Positions 32,660 to 43,555 of a DNA stretch of 50,261 nucleotides are shown piece after piece (position 1 is the stretch's first letter; each line of letters begins with the position of its first letter). The notes below the pieces were generated by a model. It did no database searches, was not told the origin of the DNA, and saw nothing but the letters and a program-made list of their open reading frames with translations. A program made the position numbers and the translations under genes. Origin of the DNA: Hellea sp. (GTDB lineage Bacteria > Pseudomonadota > Alphaproteobacteria > Caulobacterales > Maricaulaceae); contig JABGVR010000141.1 in NCBI GenBank assembly GCA_018645985.1, positions 1-50,261 of the forward strand. Direction: 5' to 3'.

Positions 32660-33129
32660 CGTTGCCAATTACCAGACTTTCCACCAGCTTTACTTTCCAA
32701 AAAAATATCCAAAATCGTTATATGCTTATCCTTCGATTTTAACATATCATATATAGTCAAACATGATATGGAAACAGCAGTTAAAGCTTCCATTTCAACT
32801 CCTGTTTTACCATCGGTTTTTACCTCTGCTGAAATAGATAACCCCGGCAATGCATCATCATGGTCAATTCGAACACTTACTTTAGAAATTTGTATTGGGT
32901 GGCATAATGGAATTAAATGTGATGTATTTTTTGCCCCCATAATTCCAGCCAACTCAGCCACTTGTTCAACATTACCTTTTTTATTTCTCTGCTCTTTAAC
33001 TGAGATCAAAGTATTCATTGACATTCTAACCCTCCCTTTTGCCACTGCAGTTCTAGAAGTTATATCTTTGCCAGATACATCGACCATTGCTGGACGACCG
33101 GTTTCATCAAAATGGGTTAAATTAGACAT
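32656..33129 (-). CDS. moaC: cyclic pyranopterin monophosphate synthase MoaC
   Basis: MVDVSGKDITSRTAVAKGRV, HLIPLCHPI, TGVEMEALTAVSISCLTIYDMLK; start placed at ATG 33129. Confidence 0.96.
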   Translation of the reverse strand: MSNLTHFDETGRPAMVDVSGKDITSRTAVAKGRVRMSMNTLISVKEQRNKKGNVEQVAELAGIMGAKNTSHLIPLCHPIQISKVSVRIDHDDALPGLSISAEVKTDGKTGVEMEALTAVSISCLTIYDMLKSKDKHITILDIFLESKAGGKSGNWQR

Positions 33130-33671
33130 TAGGATTCTCCAAAACGAGGCATTAAATCTATCATATTGCAAGGACGGTGCCTACTATCTAGCTGTGCAGA
33201 GATTACTTTATCCCACCCATCCTTTACTGCTCCGTTTGATCCTGGGAGGCAAAATATTATTGTCCCCTCAGCAAGTCCAGCACAGGCCCTCGATTGCAAA
33301 GTAGACAGACCAATAGATTTAAAACTCTCTTGATGAAAAATAACTGAGAAACCATCAATTACCTTATCAAACATGGGAGAGATAGCCTCCACTGTTATAT
33401 CGCGTCCAGTTAAACCTGTTCCCCCAGTTGTGATAATAACGTCAACTAAAGGGTCGTTTATCCAATTGCTAATTTTATTCCTAACACCATCTATAGTATC
33501 TCTTTTAATGGCCCGATAAATTATTTCATGTCCTGATAGTTTAATTTTTGACTCTAAAATATCACCGGATGTATCTGTTAGCTCTGTTCGAGTATCGGAT
33601 ACTGTCAAAATAGCTATTTTAACTGGCTTGAATTCTAAGCTTGCATCTATACCTACCATTACTCTTCCCAT
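33129..33671 (-). CDS. moaB: molybdenum cofactor biosynthesis protein B (MoaB/MogA)
   Basis: ILTVSDTRTELTDTSGDILESKIKLSGHE, ITTGGTGLTGRDITVEA. Confidence 0.94.
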   Translation of the reverse strand: MGRVMVGIDASLEFKPVKIAILTVSDTRTELTDTSGDILESKIKLSGHEIIYRAIKRDTIDGVRNKISNWINDPLVDVIITTGGTGLTGRDITVEAISPMFDKVIDGFSVIFHQESFKSIGLSTLQSRACAGLAEGTIIFCLPGSNGAVKDGWDKVISAQLDSRHRPCNMIDLMPRFGES

Positions 33672-34105
33672 CTTTTTTTATCATTAAGATCTTGAAGCCT
33701 AGGCTCGATCCACTTTTTTTTCCCCAAAGATTTTTCAGACTTCCAAAATGGGGCTTCTGACTTCAAATAATCCATCAAGAAATCTGCGGCTTCAAAAGAA
33801 GCTCGACGGTGGATACTAGCCGTTGCAACAAAAACTATAGGTTCACCTGGCAACATAACTCCAACACGATGAATAATTCTCCAATTTAAAATACTCCATC
33901 GCTTTTCAGCTTTGTTAACTATTTTAATAATTTCTTTCTCTGTAAACCCTGCGTAGTGCGATAAAGTCAATGAAAGATCCTGTTTTTCTCCACGAACTAT
34001 ACCAGTAAAAGCTACAATAGCTCCTGCTCCTTTAACCTCATCTCTGAAAGCTATATGCTCAGACTCAGGGCTAAATTCTGTGTTAGATATTCTTAAAATA
34101 CCCAT
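33659..34105 (-). CDS. moaE: molybdopterin synthase catalytic subunit MoaE
   Basis: GAIVAFTGIVRGE, HRVGVMLPGEPIVFVATASIHRRASFEAADFLMDYLKSEAPFWKSE. Confidence 0.95.
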   Translation of the reverse strand: MGILRISNTEFSPESEHIAFRDEVKGAGAIVAFTGIVRGEKQDLSLTLSHYAGFTEKEIIKIVNKAEKRWSILNWRIIHRVGVMLPGEPIVFVATASIHRRASFEAADFLMDYLKSEAPFWKSEKSLGKKKWIEPRLQDLNDKKRWEE

Positions 34106-34107
34106 TT

Positions 34108-34353
34108 TCAGCCCCCACTAAGTGGTGACATAAAAGCGATTTCATCTCCATCTTTCAATGAAACATTTCCTGTTATAATATTTTTGTTTATAGAAATCCT
34201 ATTTCCCTTTTTAAGTAAGGTTTTCTCTGAAATAAACATGTTTTCAGATAACCATAGAGTAAGGTCTTCTATAGTAATCACACTTGGAGGTAGACTGATC
34301 TCCATAGTTGGGAAAATATCACCAAGATTCCCAAAGAAGAGAATTGTAATCAT
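34108..34353 (-). CDS. moaD: molybdopterin synthase sulfur carrier MoaD
   Basis: 81 aa ubiquitin-like fold protein ending in GG (DGDEIAFMSPLSGG). Confidence 0.93.
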   Translation of the reverse strand: MITILFFGNLGDIFPTMEISLPPSVITIEDLTLWLSENMFISEKTLLKKGNRISINKNIITGNVSLKDGDEIAFMSPLSGG

Positions 34354-34928
34354 GATAGCTCCTGTAACTCTTCTTTTGTATCTATATCTAAAGCAGTTTC
34401 TTTTGGTATTTTATATTTATAATAATTTTCATAACCGAACAACGCCTTAGTAGAAAATCGAGAATTTAAAGTCATAAGTTTGTTAATAACACCATTTCTA
34501 AAAATTGCTGGGGGCATTAACGTATCATTATAACAACATATAGCTTTATCATTATTACCTATACCTTGAATTATGTTTTTGATATCATAATTCATGACGA
34601 AAGGCATATCCCCTAATGCTAAAAATATGCTGTTATATCCTTCTCCATGAATAAATTGTGCTGCTAATTTTACTGAATGATTTTTACCCAGCATAGGTCT
34701 ATTATTTTCAATTAAAATAAAGTCATTATCTTTCAGCAAATCATGAAGTTCGCTTGGTTTCGAAGGTACAACTGCAAAACGTTTTCCGAAGTTAATTGAT
34801 TTACAGCTATCAATTATATGCTGGATAAGTGGCTTTCCTCTGAAAGGAGCAGTCAGTTTATCACTTCTTCCAAAGCGTTGAGATAAACCGCTAGCTAATA
34901 TTACTAATGCAGTTTCATCTTCTCTCAT
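34350..34928 (-). CDS. MobA/MocA-like nucleotidyltransferase (probable molybdenum cofactor cytidylyltransferase)
   Basis: LASGLSQRFGRSDKLTAPFRGKPLIQHIID; LALGDMPFV; adjacent to xdhC. Confidence 0.85.
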   Translation of the reverse strand: MREDETALVILASGLSQRFGRSDKLTAPFRGKPLIQHIIDSCKSINFGKRFAVVPSKPSELHDLLKDNDFILIENNRPMLGKNHSVKLAAQFIHGEGYNSIFLALGDMPFVMNYDIKNIIQGIGNNDKAICCYNDTLMPPAIFRNGVINKLMTLNSRFSTKALFGYENYYKYKIPKETALDIDTKEELQELS

Positions 34929-35797
34929 AATAAGTTTTTATCTTTTGCTACTTTGATAATCTCGGCCAATGTTGACAATGCTAAGAGATTAGTGTCGCGC
35001 ATTGAAGGAATAAGGCCAATTGGCCCTCTAATTTTTGAAATATCAGACAACGACACGCCCGCACTACTTAATTTTTGTTCTCTCACTTGATGAGTTTTTA
35101 TACTACCCATGGCACCTATGTAAAAAGCATCACCCAATACTACTCGTTTTAAAATATTTAGTTCCCAGTCGTGATCGTGAAATAATAAAACTACAGCAGT
35201 CCAATAATCATCATGGTTAATTAAAGGTTTTTCAGGGTCATTTAAATGCGTGAAAGATAAAAATTTAAGTTCATCATTAATACTTTTGTCTGGAGAATAG
35301 ACATTCACTTCGAGACCTACTTCTGTTGCGAGTGAAGCTAAAGACGACAATGCCTCATCGCGTCCATAGAGATTAATCTGCAATTTAGGTCTATATTTAT
35401 GCTCGTACTCATCAAACTTAAGAAGAAATTCTTTCCGAGATCCTAATGCTTCTATTGCTTTACCTAGAGTTTCTTTATTTGGGTTAGGTACGATTATTAA
35501 TTCTATAGAACCACCGCATGGAAGTTTAATATCTTTATATTGAGACCCTTTTCCATATTGGATAATACGTGTTTTATTTTCAGATATTGAAATTTTAGAT
35601 TGGGATATAATATCGGCGTCAACACAACCATTAGAAATGTAGCCTACAAAACTACCATCACAACAAACAGCCATTAGCGATCCAACAGACCTCATAGAAC
35701 CGCCATTTACACTTTTTACGCAAACTAATGCGCACGGATTTGTTTCATTAAAAACAAATTTCAATATATCATAAGCATGGTGGTTTTTTAGACTCAT
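34925..35797 (-). CDS. XdhC-family protein (Mo-cofactor sulfuration/insertion)
   Basis: CALVCVKSVNGGSMRSVGSLMAV, YISNGCVDADI, YIGAMGSIKTHQVREQKL, RGPIGLIPSMRDTNLLALSTLAEI. Confidence 0.9.
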   Translation of the reverse strand: MSLKNHHAYDILKFVFNETNPCALVCVKSVNGGSMRSVGSLMAVCCDGSFVGYISNGCVDADIISQSKISISENKTRIIQYGKGSQYKDIKLPCGGSIELIIVPNPNKETLGKAIEALGSRKEFLLKFDEYEHKYRPKLQINLYGRDEALSSLASLATEVGLEVNVYSPDKSINDELKFLSFTHLNDPEKPLINHDDYWTAVVLLFHDHDWELNILKRVVLGDAFYIGAMGSIKTHQVREQKLSSAGVSLSDISKIRGPIGLIPSMRDTNLLALSTLAEIIKVAKDKNLL

Positions 35798-35833
35798 TAT
35801 TACTTGGTAAAACAGAAAGTTACATATATCTAT

Positions 35834-37042
35834 ATGAATATGATCTCTGTTTCTAAAGCTTTAGGTATTTTAAGTCAAAGTCGTTTTGAACTGGGTGTGG
35901 AAATGACTAATCTCACAGAAGCAACAGGTACTGTTTTAGCTGAAGATTTAGCTGCTAAGGTTACTTTACCCCCTTTTCCTGTGTCGGCGATGGATGGCTA
36001 TGCAGTTAAAATATCAGATATTGAACATGGGGCGTTAAAATTTAAAGTTACAGGTGTGTCAGCTGCAGGTAACCCGTTTAAGGGTGTTTTGAAGAGCAAT
36101 GAAGCTGTTAGAATCTACACTGGAGGGATTGTACCAATTGGTGCAGACCATATCGTTATACAAGAGAATATTATCAGAGAAAAAAATCAGATTACAATAT
36201 CAGAAAATGAAATTTTCCCTAGACATATAAGAAATAAGGGAATTGATTTTTTTCAAGGGGAAGTATTAATTAAAAAAGGAACTCGCCTTGACGCTATGCA
36301 TATTGGATTAGCTGCTGCGGCAAATTTTAACCTTTTAAAAACATACAAAAAGCCCACAATCGCTATAATATCAAATGGTGATGAACTTAAAGAGCCAGGA
36401 AGCAAATTAACTCCAGGTGATATAATCAACTCGAACTCTCACTGCCTTACCGCTTTGCTAAATAAATGGAATGCAAATGTAGTTAATGTTGGAATAGCTA
36501 AAGATAATATCCCTGACATCATGAATAAAATAAAGAATATTAACGATGCAGACATTATAGTTCCTATCGGTGGTGCCTCAGTAGGTGATTTGGATTTTAT
36601 GCGTATCGCTTTTGAAAAATCTGGATTCTTGTCTGTTTTTGAAAAGGTAGCGGTTCGCCCTGGAAAACCAGTATGGTTTGGAAAAATGAATGACAAATTA
36701 GTTTTAGGGTTACCAGGAAATCCAGCCTCAGCTATTGTGTGCGCTCATATATTTTTGAAAACTCTAATTACACAAAATAATCATCCACCTTTTCTCAAAG
36801 CAAAACTTAATGAGGAAATACCGAAAAACTCAAATAGAGAAACATATTTAAGAGGCTTTGCAAAATTTAATGCCATAGGACAATTAGAGGTAACTCCAAT
36901 GCCCAAACAAGACAGTTCACTTTTAATGCCATTTGTAAAATCAAATGTCCTTATCAGGTTAAAGCCAGATGAAAAACTAAGAAAAAAGCATGAGCTTGTT
37001 GATGTACTTCCACTGGAAACTGGTCCTAGTCTACATGAGTAA
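35834..37042 (+). CDS. moeA: molybdopterin molybdenumtransferase MoeA
   Basis: PPFPVSAMDGYAV, RIYTGGIVPIGADHIVIQE, NSNSHCL, LGLPGNPASAIV; start placed at ATG 35834 (or 35840). Confidence 0.95.
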   Translation: MNMISVSKALGILSQSRFELGVEMTNLTEATGTVLAEDLAAKVTLPPFPVSAMDGYAVKISDIEHGALKFKVTGVSAAGNPFKGVLKSNEAVRIYTGGIVPIGADHIVIQENIIREKNQITISENEIFPRHIRNKGIDFFQGEVLIKKGTRLDAMHIGLAAAANFNLLKTYKKPTIAIISNGDELKEPGSKLTPGDIINSNSHCLTALLNKWNANVVNVGIAKDNIPDIMNKIKNINDADIIVPIGGASVGDLDFMRIAFEKSGFLSVFEKVAVRPGKPVWFGKMNDKLVLGLPGNPASAIVCAHIFLKTLITQNNHPPFLKAKLNEEIPKNSNRETYLRGFAKFNAIGQLEVTPMPKQDSSLLMPFVKSNVLIRLKPDEKLRKKHELVDVLPLETGPSLHE

Positions 37043-37820
37043 TTCTTATCTCGGCTTTCATATAAGTAATAGCATTTCCGATTATATTTATATGATTATC
37101 TGTTACTTCGAGCAATATTACTCCTCCACGCTCTGATGCTTGGTAAGCTTTAAGCTTATTTTTTCCTATAGCTCTACTCCAATAAACACCCAAAGCCGCG
37201 TGAGCAGAACCAGTAACAGGGTCTTCTGCAATACCTTCATTTGGCACAAAAAACCTTGATATAATATCAAATTCGTCGGAATATCTTGCTGTTATACCGA
37301 CTCCATTTTTTGAAAGATTACTAATTTTAGTGATATCCAGTTTGTAATTAATTATTTCTTTAAAAGTATCGAAAACAAAATATATATCTTTTCCTGCCTT
37401 AAAAGAATCTATAGGGAGACTTTTAAATACACCCTCAAGATTTTCTGGTTTTACTAAAGGTTTAATTTTTGGAATAGGGGCACTCAAAACATATAGACCT
37501 TTCCGTATGGTGACACGAAGTTCACCTATTTTAGAATTAAAGATAAATGGCGGATCAAGCCCATATTCTTTGTGCAAAACATGAGCAGTAGCAATCGTAG
37601 CGTGACCACAAAAATCAATTTCTACTTTTGGAGTAAACCATCTTAGATCGAAAGTATTTCCTCGCCTTACTACAAATGCTGTTTCGGAAAGGTTATTTTC
37701 TTCAGCAATTTTCTGCATCATTTTTGTACTAAAAAAAGTATCAACAAACATTACGCCCGCTGGGTTGCCTTCAAAAAGCTTATCAGAAAATGCGTCGACT
37801 TGATAGAATATATAAGTCAT
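37026..37820 (-). CDS. PhzF-family phenazine-biosynthesis-like isomerase
   Basis: QVDAFSDKLFEGNPAGVMF, NNLSETAFV, DFCGHATIATAHVL, EDPVTGSAHAALGVYW. Confidence 0.94.
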   Translation of the reverse strand: MTYIFYQVDAFSDKLFEGNPAGVMFVDTFFSTKMMQKIAEENNLSETAFVVRRGNTFDLRWFTPKVEIDFCGHATIATAHVLHKEYGLDPPFIFNSKIGELRVTIRKGLYVLSAPIPKIKPLVKPENLEGVFKSLPIDSFKAGKDIYFVFDTFKEIINYKLDITKISNLSKNGVGITARYSDEFDIISRFFVPNEGIAEDPVTGSAHAALGVYWSRAIGKNKLKAYQASERGGVILLEVTDNHINIIGNAITYMKAEIRITHVD

Positions 37821-38683
37821 TAGTAACAGTGATTACCATCTCTGGGCAGCTCATCAATGAAATTTAGGATATCACTTTTCAAGCTAATATTGTCATCAAA
37901 GTACCGAGACATCACCTGCACAGCTTGCGTATGATTAGTATCAGGGTAGAGCTTTAAAACCGATTTTCCACCTCGTTTATTTACCTTTGCCGATAGTATT
38001 ATCGCATTTTGTGGGCCAACTACTTTATCTGCTAATCCATTAATGACCAACAAAGAAGGTGTTGCGTTATCAACATAAGCCATTGGAGCATCATTATATT
38101 TAAATCTATCGGGAAATATAGTAACTAAAGGCTCTTTTTTTAATTCGTAAACCCCTGTGGGCGAAGAAATAGACACTACCCCAGAAATAAGACTGCACAC
38201 CGAGATACCTTGTTCCTTTAAATAATGTTGGTTCATAGAGACCATTAATGCATTATAACCGCCCGCTGAATGCCCAATTAATACAACTTTCCTATTTGAA
38301 AATAAGTTTGATAAATATGCAACTGCCTTAGCTGTGTCATGAAGCATATCGGGAAATATAATTTCAGGAAAGAGACGGTAATTAGGAACAGCAACATCAT
38401 AACCTTCTGAAGTAAATCCTTCCGCAAAGAACTTATAGATATCCTTAGAACCGCTATCCCATGAACCACCATGTATAAATACAATTATTGGTGAATTTTC
38501 TTTCTTTGCCCTAGCCTGGTAAATATCCATTACTTGGCTACCTAAGCTTCCATAACTAACGTTTTTCTCAAGCAAATAGCTTTTGGATGGGGTTATCCCA
38601 TTGAGAAGGCTAACTGGAGCACATGAAGTGAAGATTGAAATTAACAATACAAAGTAAAAGTATCTATATTTCATCAACAACAA
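37820..38683 (-). CDS. alpha/beta hydrolase lipoprotein (carboxylesterase/BD-FAE-like)
   Basis: Lipobox FTSCAP; VFIHGGSWDSGS; LIGHSAGGYNALM. Confidence 0.87.
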   Translation of the reverse strand: MLLMKYRYFYFVLLISIFTSCAPVSLLNGITPSKSYLLEKNVSYGSLGSQVMDIYQARAKKENSPIIVFIHGGSWDSGSKDIYKFFAEGFTSEGYDVAVPNYRLFPEIIFPDMLHDTAKAVAYLSNLFSNRKVVLIGHSAGGYNALMVSMNQHYLKEQGISVCSLISGVVSISSPTGVYELKKEPLVTIFPDRFKYNDAPMAYVDNATPSLLVINGLADKVVGPQNAIILSAKVNKRGGKSVLKLYPDTNHTQAVQVMSRYFDDNISLKSDILNFIDELPRDGNHCY

Positions 38684-39843
38684 TCACCCTTCTGACTTGG
38701 GTCAGTAGTAATTTTCGTGGACCCTTTTTTTGTTTCCTGCGGGTCTCTTACGCGAACTTCACAACTACTAGGTATCCACTCAATTACGTCTTCTATTTTG
38801 ACATTGGGCTCAACTTTGTAAAACATATCTTTGTAAGGTTCCTTTTGCATAAGGGTGTAAGTTTTTTCACAAACCGCGGACCTGACACCTCTTTTAAAAC
38901 AATGACCATCGTCATCATAAACAGAGCGCCATGGACCCTTGTAAATTAATGCTTGATTTTTCTCCAAGCAGACTCCCTGCTTACCTTTATAAGCAAGGTA
39001 AGTTGCACTCCTATATTCAATTCCCTCAACGATTTGCCAAGGTTCATCATCGTACTTATCAATTTTCACTCCGTGAAAACCAGCTTCTTCTAGAGCAGAT
39101 ACAAATCCCATTTCAGTTAGAGCACCCGATATACAGCCTGACCACAAACGAGAGTTTTCCTTTAATTCCTCAGGGCTTTCCTCGTCAGAAACAATATCAG
39201 AGACGGCTATACGCCCTCCAACTTTGAGAACACGAAACATTTCGTGGAATAACTGTTTCTTTTTCCTATCAGAAACCAAATTTAATACGCAGTTAGAGAC
39301 AATTACGTCTACAGAGTTATCTGGAATCATAGTTAATTCAGACTTCATCCTGAGCGTTTCAGCTTCTAGTTTCTCTAGATCACTTAAATTTTTTATAGGA
39401 TGTTCACTTAGCCAATTGCTTAATTTATCAAGATCTAATTTTAAGTCTTCTATATGGCCGCGTTTAAACTCAACATTAGCATAACCCAAACTCTCGGCGA
39501 TTATTGGGGCATTTGCACGAGCTAAAGAGAGCATATCATCAGTCATATCTATGCCTATAACTTTACCTTCAGGGCCAACTATTTGTGATGCAATAAAACA
39601 AATTTTCCCGCCTCCTGAACCAAGATCTAATACCGTGTCTCCCTTGCGGACATATCTGGATGGATCGCCGCAACCATAATCGCGGTCTAATACATCTTGA
39701 GGGATTATCTTTAAATATTTAGGATCATAGTCAATTGGACAACATAATGCAGCCTCTACTGCTTTTGCACCTTCCCCGTATCTTTTTTGAACCTCTTCCC
39801 TTACATCGGAATTTGTAGCTTCTAGCTCAGTCGGGTTATCCAT
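38674..39843 (-). CDS. ArsM-like SAM-dependent methyltransferase with Cys-containing C-terminal extension
   Basis: VLDLGSGGGKICFIASQIVG SAM motif; SNCVLNL and GCISGAL cysteines as in arsenite methyltransferases; N-terminal ALCCPIDYDP; C-terminal ...CEVRVRDPQETKKGSTKITTDPSQKGDCC. Confidence 0.75.
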   Translation of the reverse strand: MDNPTELEATNSDVREEVQKRYGEGAKAVEAALCCPIDYDPKYLKIIPQDVLDRDYGCGDPSRYVRKGDTVLDLGSGGGKICFIASQIVGPEGKVIGIDMTDDMLSLARANAPIIAESLGYANVEFKRGHIEDLKLDLDKLSNWLSEHPIKNLSDLEKLEAETLRMKSELTMIPDNSVDVIVSNCVLNLVSDRKKKQLFHEMFRVLKVGGRIAVSDIVSDEESPEELKENSRLWSGCISGALTEMGFVSALEEAGFHGVKIDKYDDEPWQIVEGIEYRSATYLAYKGKQGVCLEKNQALIYKGPWRSVYDDDGHCFKRGVRSAVCEKTYTLMQKEPYKDMFYKVEPNVKIEDVIEWIPSSCEVRVRDPQETKKGSTKITTDPSQKGDCC

Positions 39844-39909
39844 AAATGTGTCTCTTAATTGTATTAGTTGGTACCGTGATATTTATACATGTTTATTAAA
39901 AAATTTAAA

Positions 39910-39942
39910 TAAAAAAACCCCCGTACATTTCTGCACGAGGGC
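39910..39942 (-). terminator. rho-independent terminator downstream of the cold-shock gene
   Basis: Minus strand CCCTCGTGCA-GAAA-TGTACGGGGG followed by TTTTTTT; 10-bp stem with G-U pairs. Confidence 0.9.
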
Positions 39943-39964
39943 TAGATAATAGAAAAATTTAAAA

Positions 39965-40186
39965 TTAAGCCATTTTGATATTATCAACAGCAGTTTTACC
40001 TGAGCGTTGATCAACAGCAGTATCAAATTCAACTTTGTCGCCTTCATTCAGACCGTCAAGGCCTGAACGTTGAACGGCTGAAATATGAACAAATACATCA
40101 GTATCTCCACCTTCAGGTTGAATAAATCCAAAACCTTTTGTTGTATTAAAGAACTTAACTGTTCCAGTTTTCATTTCGTCTGACAT
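39965..40186 (-). CDS. cspA: cold-shock protein (CspA family)
   Basis: [35 protein letters not shown]; start placed at ATG 40186 (MSDEMKTG). Confidence 0.96.
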   Translation of the reverse strand: MSDEMKTGTVKFFNTTKGFGFIQPEGGDTDVFVHISAVQRSGLDGLNEGDKVEFDTAVDQRSGKTAVDNIKMA

Positions 40187-40289
40187 GTGTATTCCTTTCA
40201 CGTCATTAATTTTATAGAAACCAACATGGCAACTATGGTAGTCGACTTGGAAGAAAAAACATTTGTTTCGCAGTTTCCTGTGAAATTAG

Positions 40290-40310
40290 TCAGCCGGATT
40301 GTCTGGCCAT
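40290..40310 (-). promoter_or_regulatory. candidate leader uORF (MARQSG-stop) in the cspA 5' region
   Basis: Minus strand AGGGAGAAATCGATT-ATGGCCAGACAATCCGGCTGA; SD-like sequence 5' of ATG; 103 nt gap before the cspA ATG. Confidence 0.35.
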
Positions 40311-40408
40311 AATCGATTTCTCCCTATGACCGTGAAAGTAATATTTTGCAAGCGATGATTTCAAAGAAATTTTTATAATTCGTCAAATTACAATGAAAAT
40401 GCATTATA

Positions 40409-42328
<1,920 letters not shown>

Positions 42329-43555
42329 CTATTGATTCATAATAGCTGATTTGAGGTCTAATGAATTATCTGATAATATTTCTTTATTGAGTTTTTGTCC
42401 TTTTGTAAGCACCATTTTAGTGAACATAAATTCTCTAGGGCTATTCACTGCATCTACCGCTAGAAGGTTATTATCTTTAAAGTAAAAAGCTGAGAAGCTT
42501 CTACCTTTTTCTATATCACCTCTTATTACAATGTGATTATACCCTTCGGAAAGACCCGCAATCTGTAACTTAAGGTCATATTGATCTGACCAAAACCATG
42601 GAAGACTATTATAAGCTTTCGGTTTTTCATTAATGTGTAGTGCTGCAATCTTTGCCTGTTCAGTAGCGTTAGGAACTGATTCGAGCCTTAGAAACCTTTC
42701 ATAAATTTCATTGTAATGCCAAGATACATCACCGATAGCGTAAATTTCAGGGTCTGATGTTTGACAGAATTGATTAACTTCCACTCCGTTCTTAACCGCC
42801 AGACCAGCAGATTCTGCAAGTTCAATATTGGGAATAACGCCAATACCAACTATAACCATGTCACCAATAAAGGTTTTACCACAAGATGTGAGTATATGAA
42901 TTTTTTCGTCTATTTTTTTAAATTCTGTTGCTATTACCTCTTCAAAAATTTCAACACCCTCTTCATCGTGAATACGTTTATAAAAGTTTGATAATTCTGG
43001 TGCCGTAACACGTTGCAATACGCGTGCCATAGCTTCAATTACTGTAACTTTCATTCCCTGTTTTCGCAAACTAGCAGCTGTTTCTAATCCAATATAACCT
43101 CCCCCGATTATTACTGCATGATCATTAGCAATAACACGGCTTTTAATTTTATTGACATCATCAGAGTTCCTTAAATAATAGACACCTTCTGTTTCAGAAC
43201 CAGGAACGGGTATTTTTCGAACGCGGGCACCCGTCGCAATGACGAGTTTGTCATAATTTATTATATTGTTGTTATTAGTGATCACAGATTTATTGGCGCG
43301 GTCAATACTCTTAACACGCTCTCCTAGTCTAATACTTATCCTCGACTTTTCATAAAGCTCAGCAGGTCGCAATAGTATGTCTTCTATTTTTTTTTCGCCT
43401 GAAAGAAAGGTTTTAGACAGAGGTGGACGATGATAGGGGTAGTCACGCTCTTCGCCAATAATTGTTATATTGCCTAACCAACCTCCCTGCCTGAGACTAA
43501 TAGCAAATTGAGAACCCGCATGGGAGCCGCCTATTATAACACAATTTCTTATCAT
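42329..43555 (-). CDS. FAD-dependent oxidoreductase, ferredoxin-reductase (putidaredoxin/rhodocoxin reductase) type
   Basis: [65 protein letters not shown]. Confidence 0.9.
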   Translation of the reverse strand: MIRNCVIIGGSHAGSQFAISLRQGGWLGNITIIGEERDYPYHRPPLSKTFLSGEKKIEDILLRPAELYEKSRISIRLGERVKSIDRANKSVITNNNNIINYDKLVIATGARVRKIPVPGSETEGVYYLRNSDDVNKIKSRVIANDHAVIIGGGYIGLETAASLRKQGMKVTVIEAMARVLQRVTAPELSNFYKRIHDEEGVEIFEEVIATEFKKIDEKIHILTSCGKTFIGDMVIVGIGVIPNIELAESAGLAVKNGVEVNQFCQTSDPEIYAIGDVSWHYNEIYERFLRLESVPNATEQAKIAALHINEKPKAYNSLPWFWSDQYDLKLQIAGLSEGYNHIVIRGDIEKGRSFSAFYFKDNNLLAVDAVNSPREFMFTKMVLTKGQKLNKEILSDNSLDLKSAIMNQ

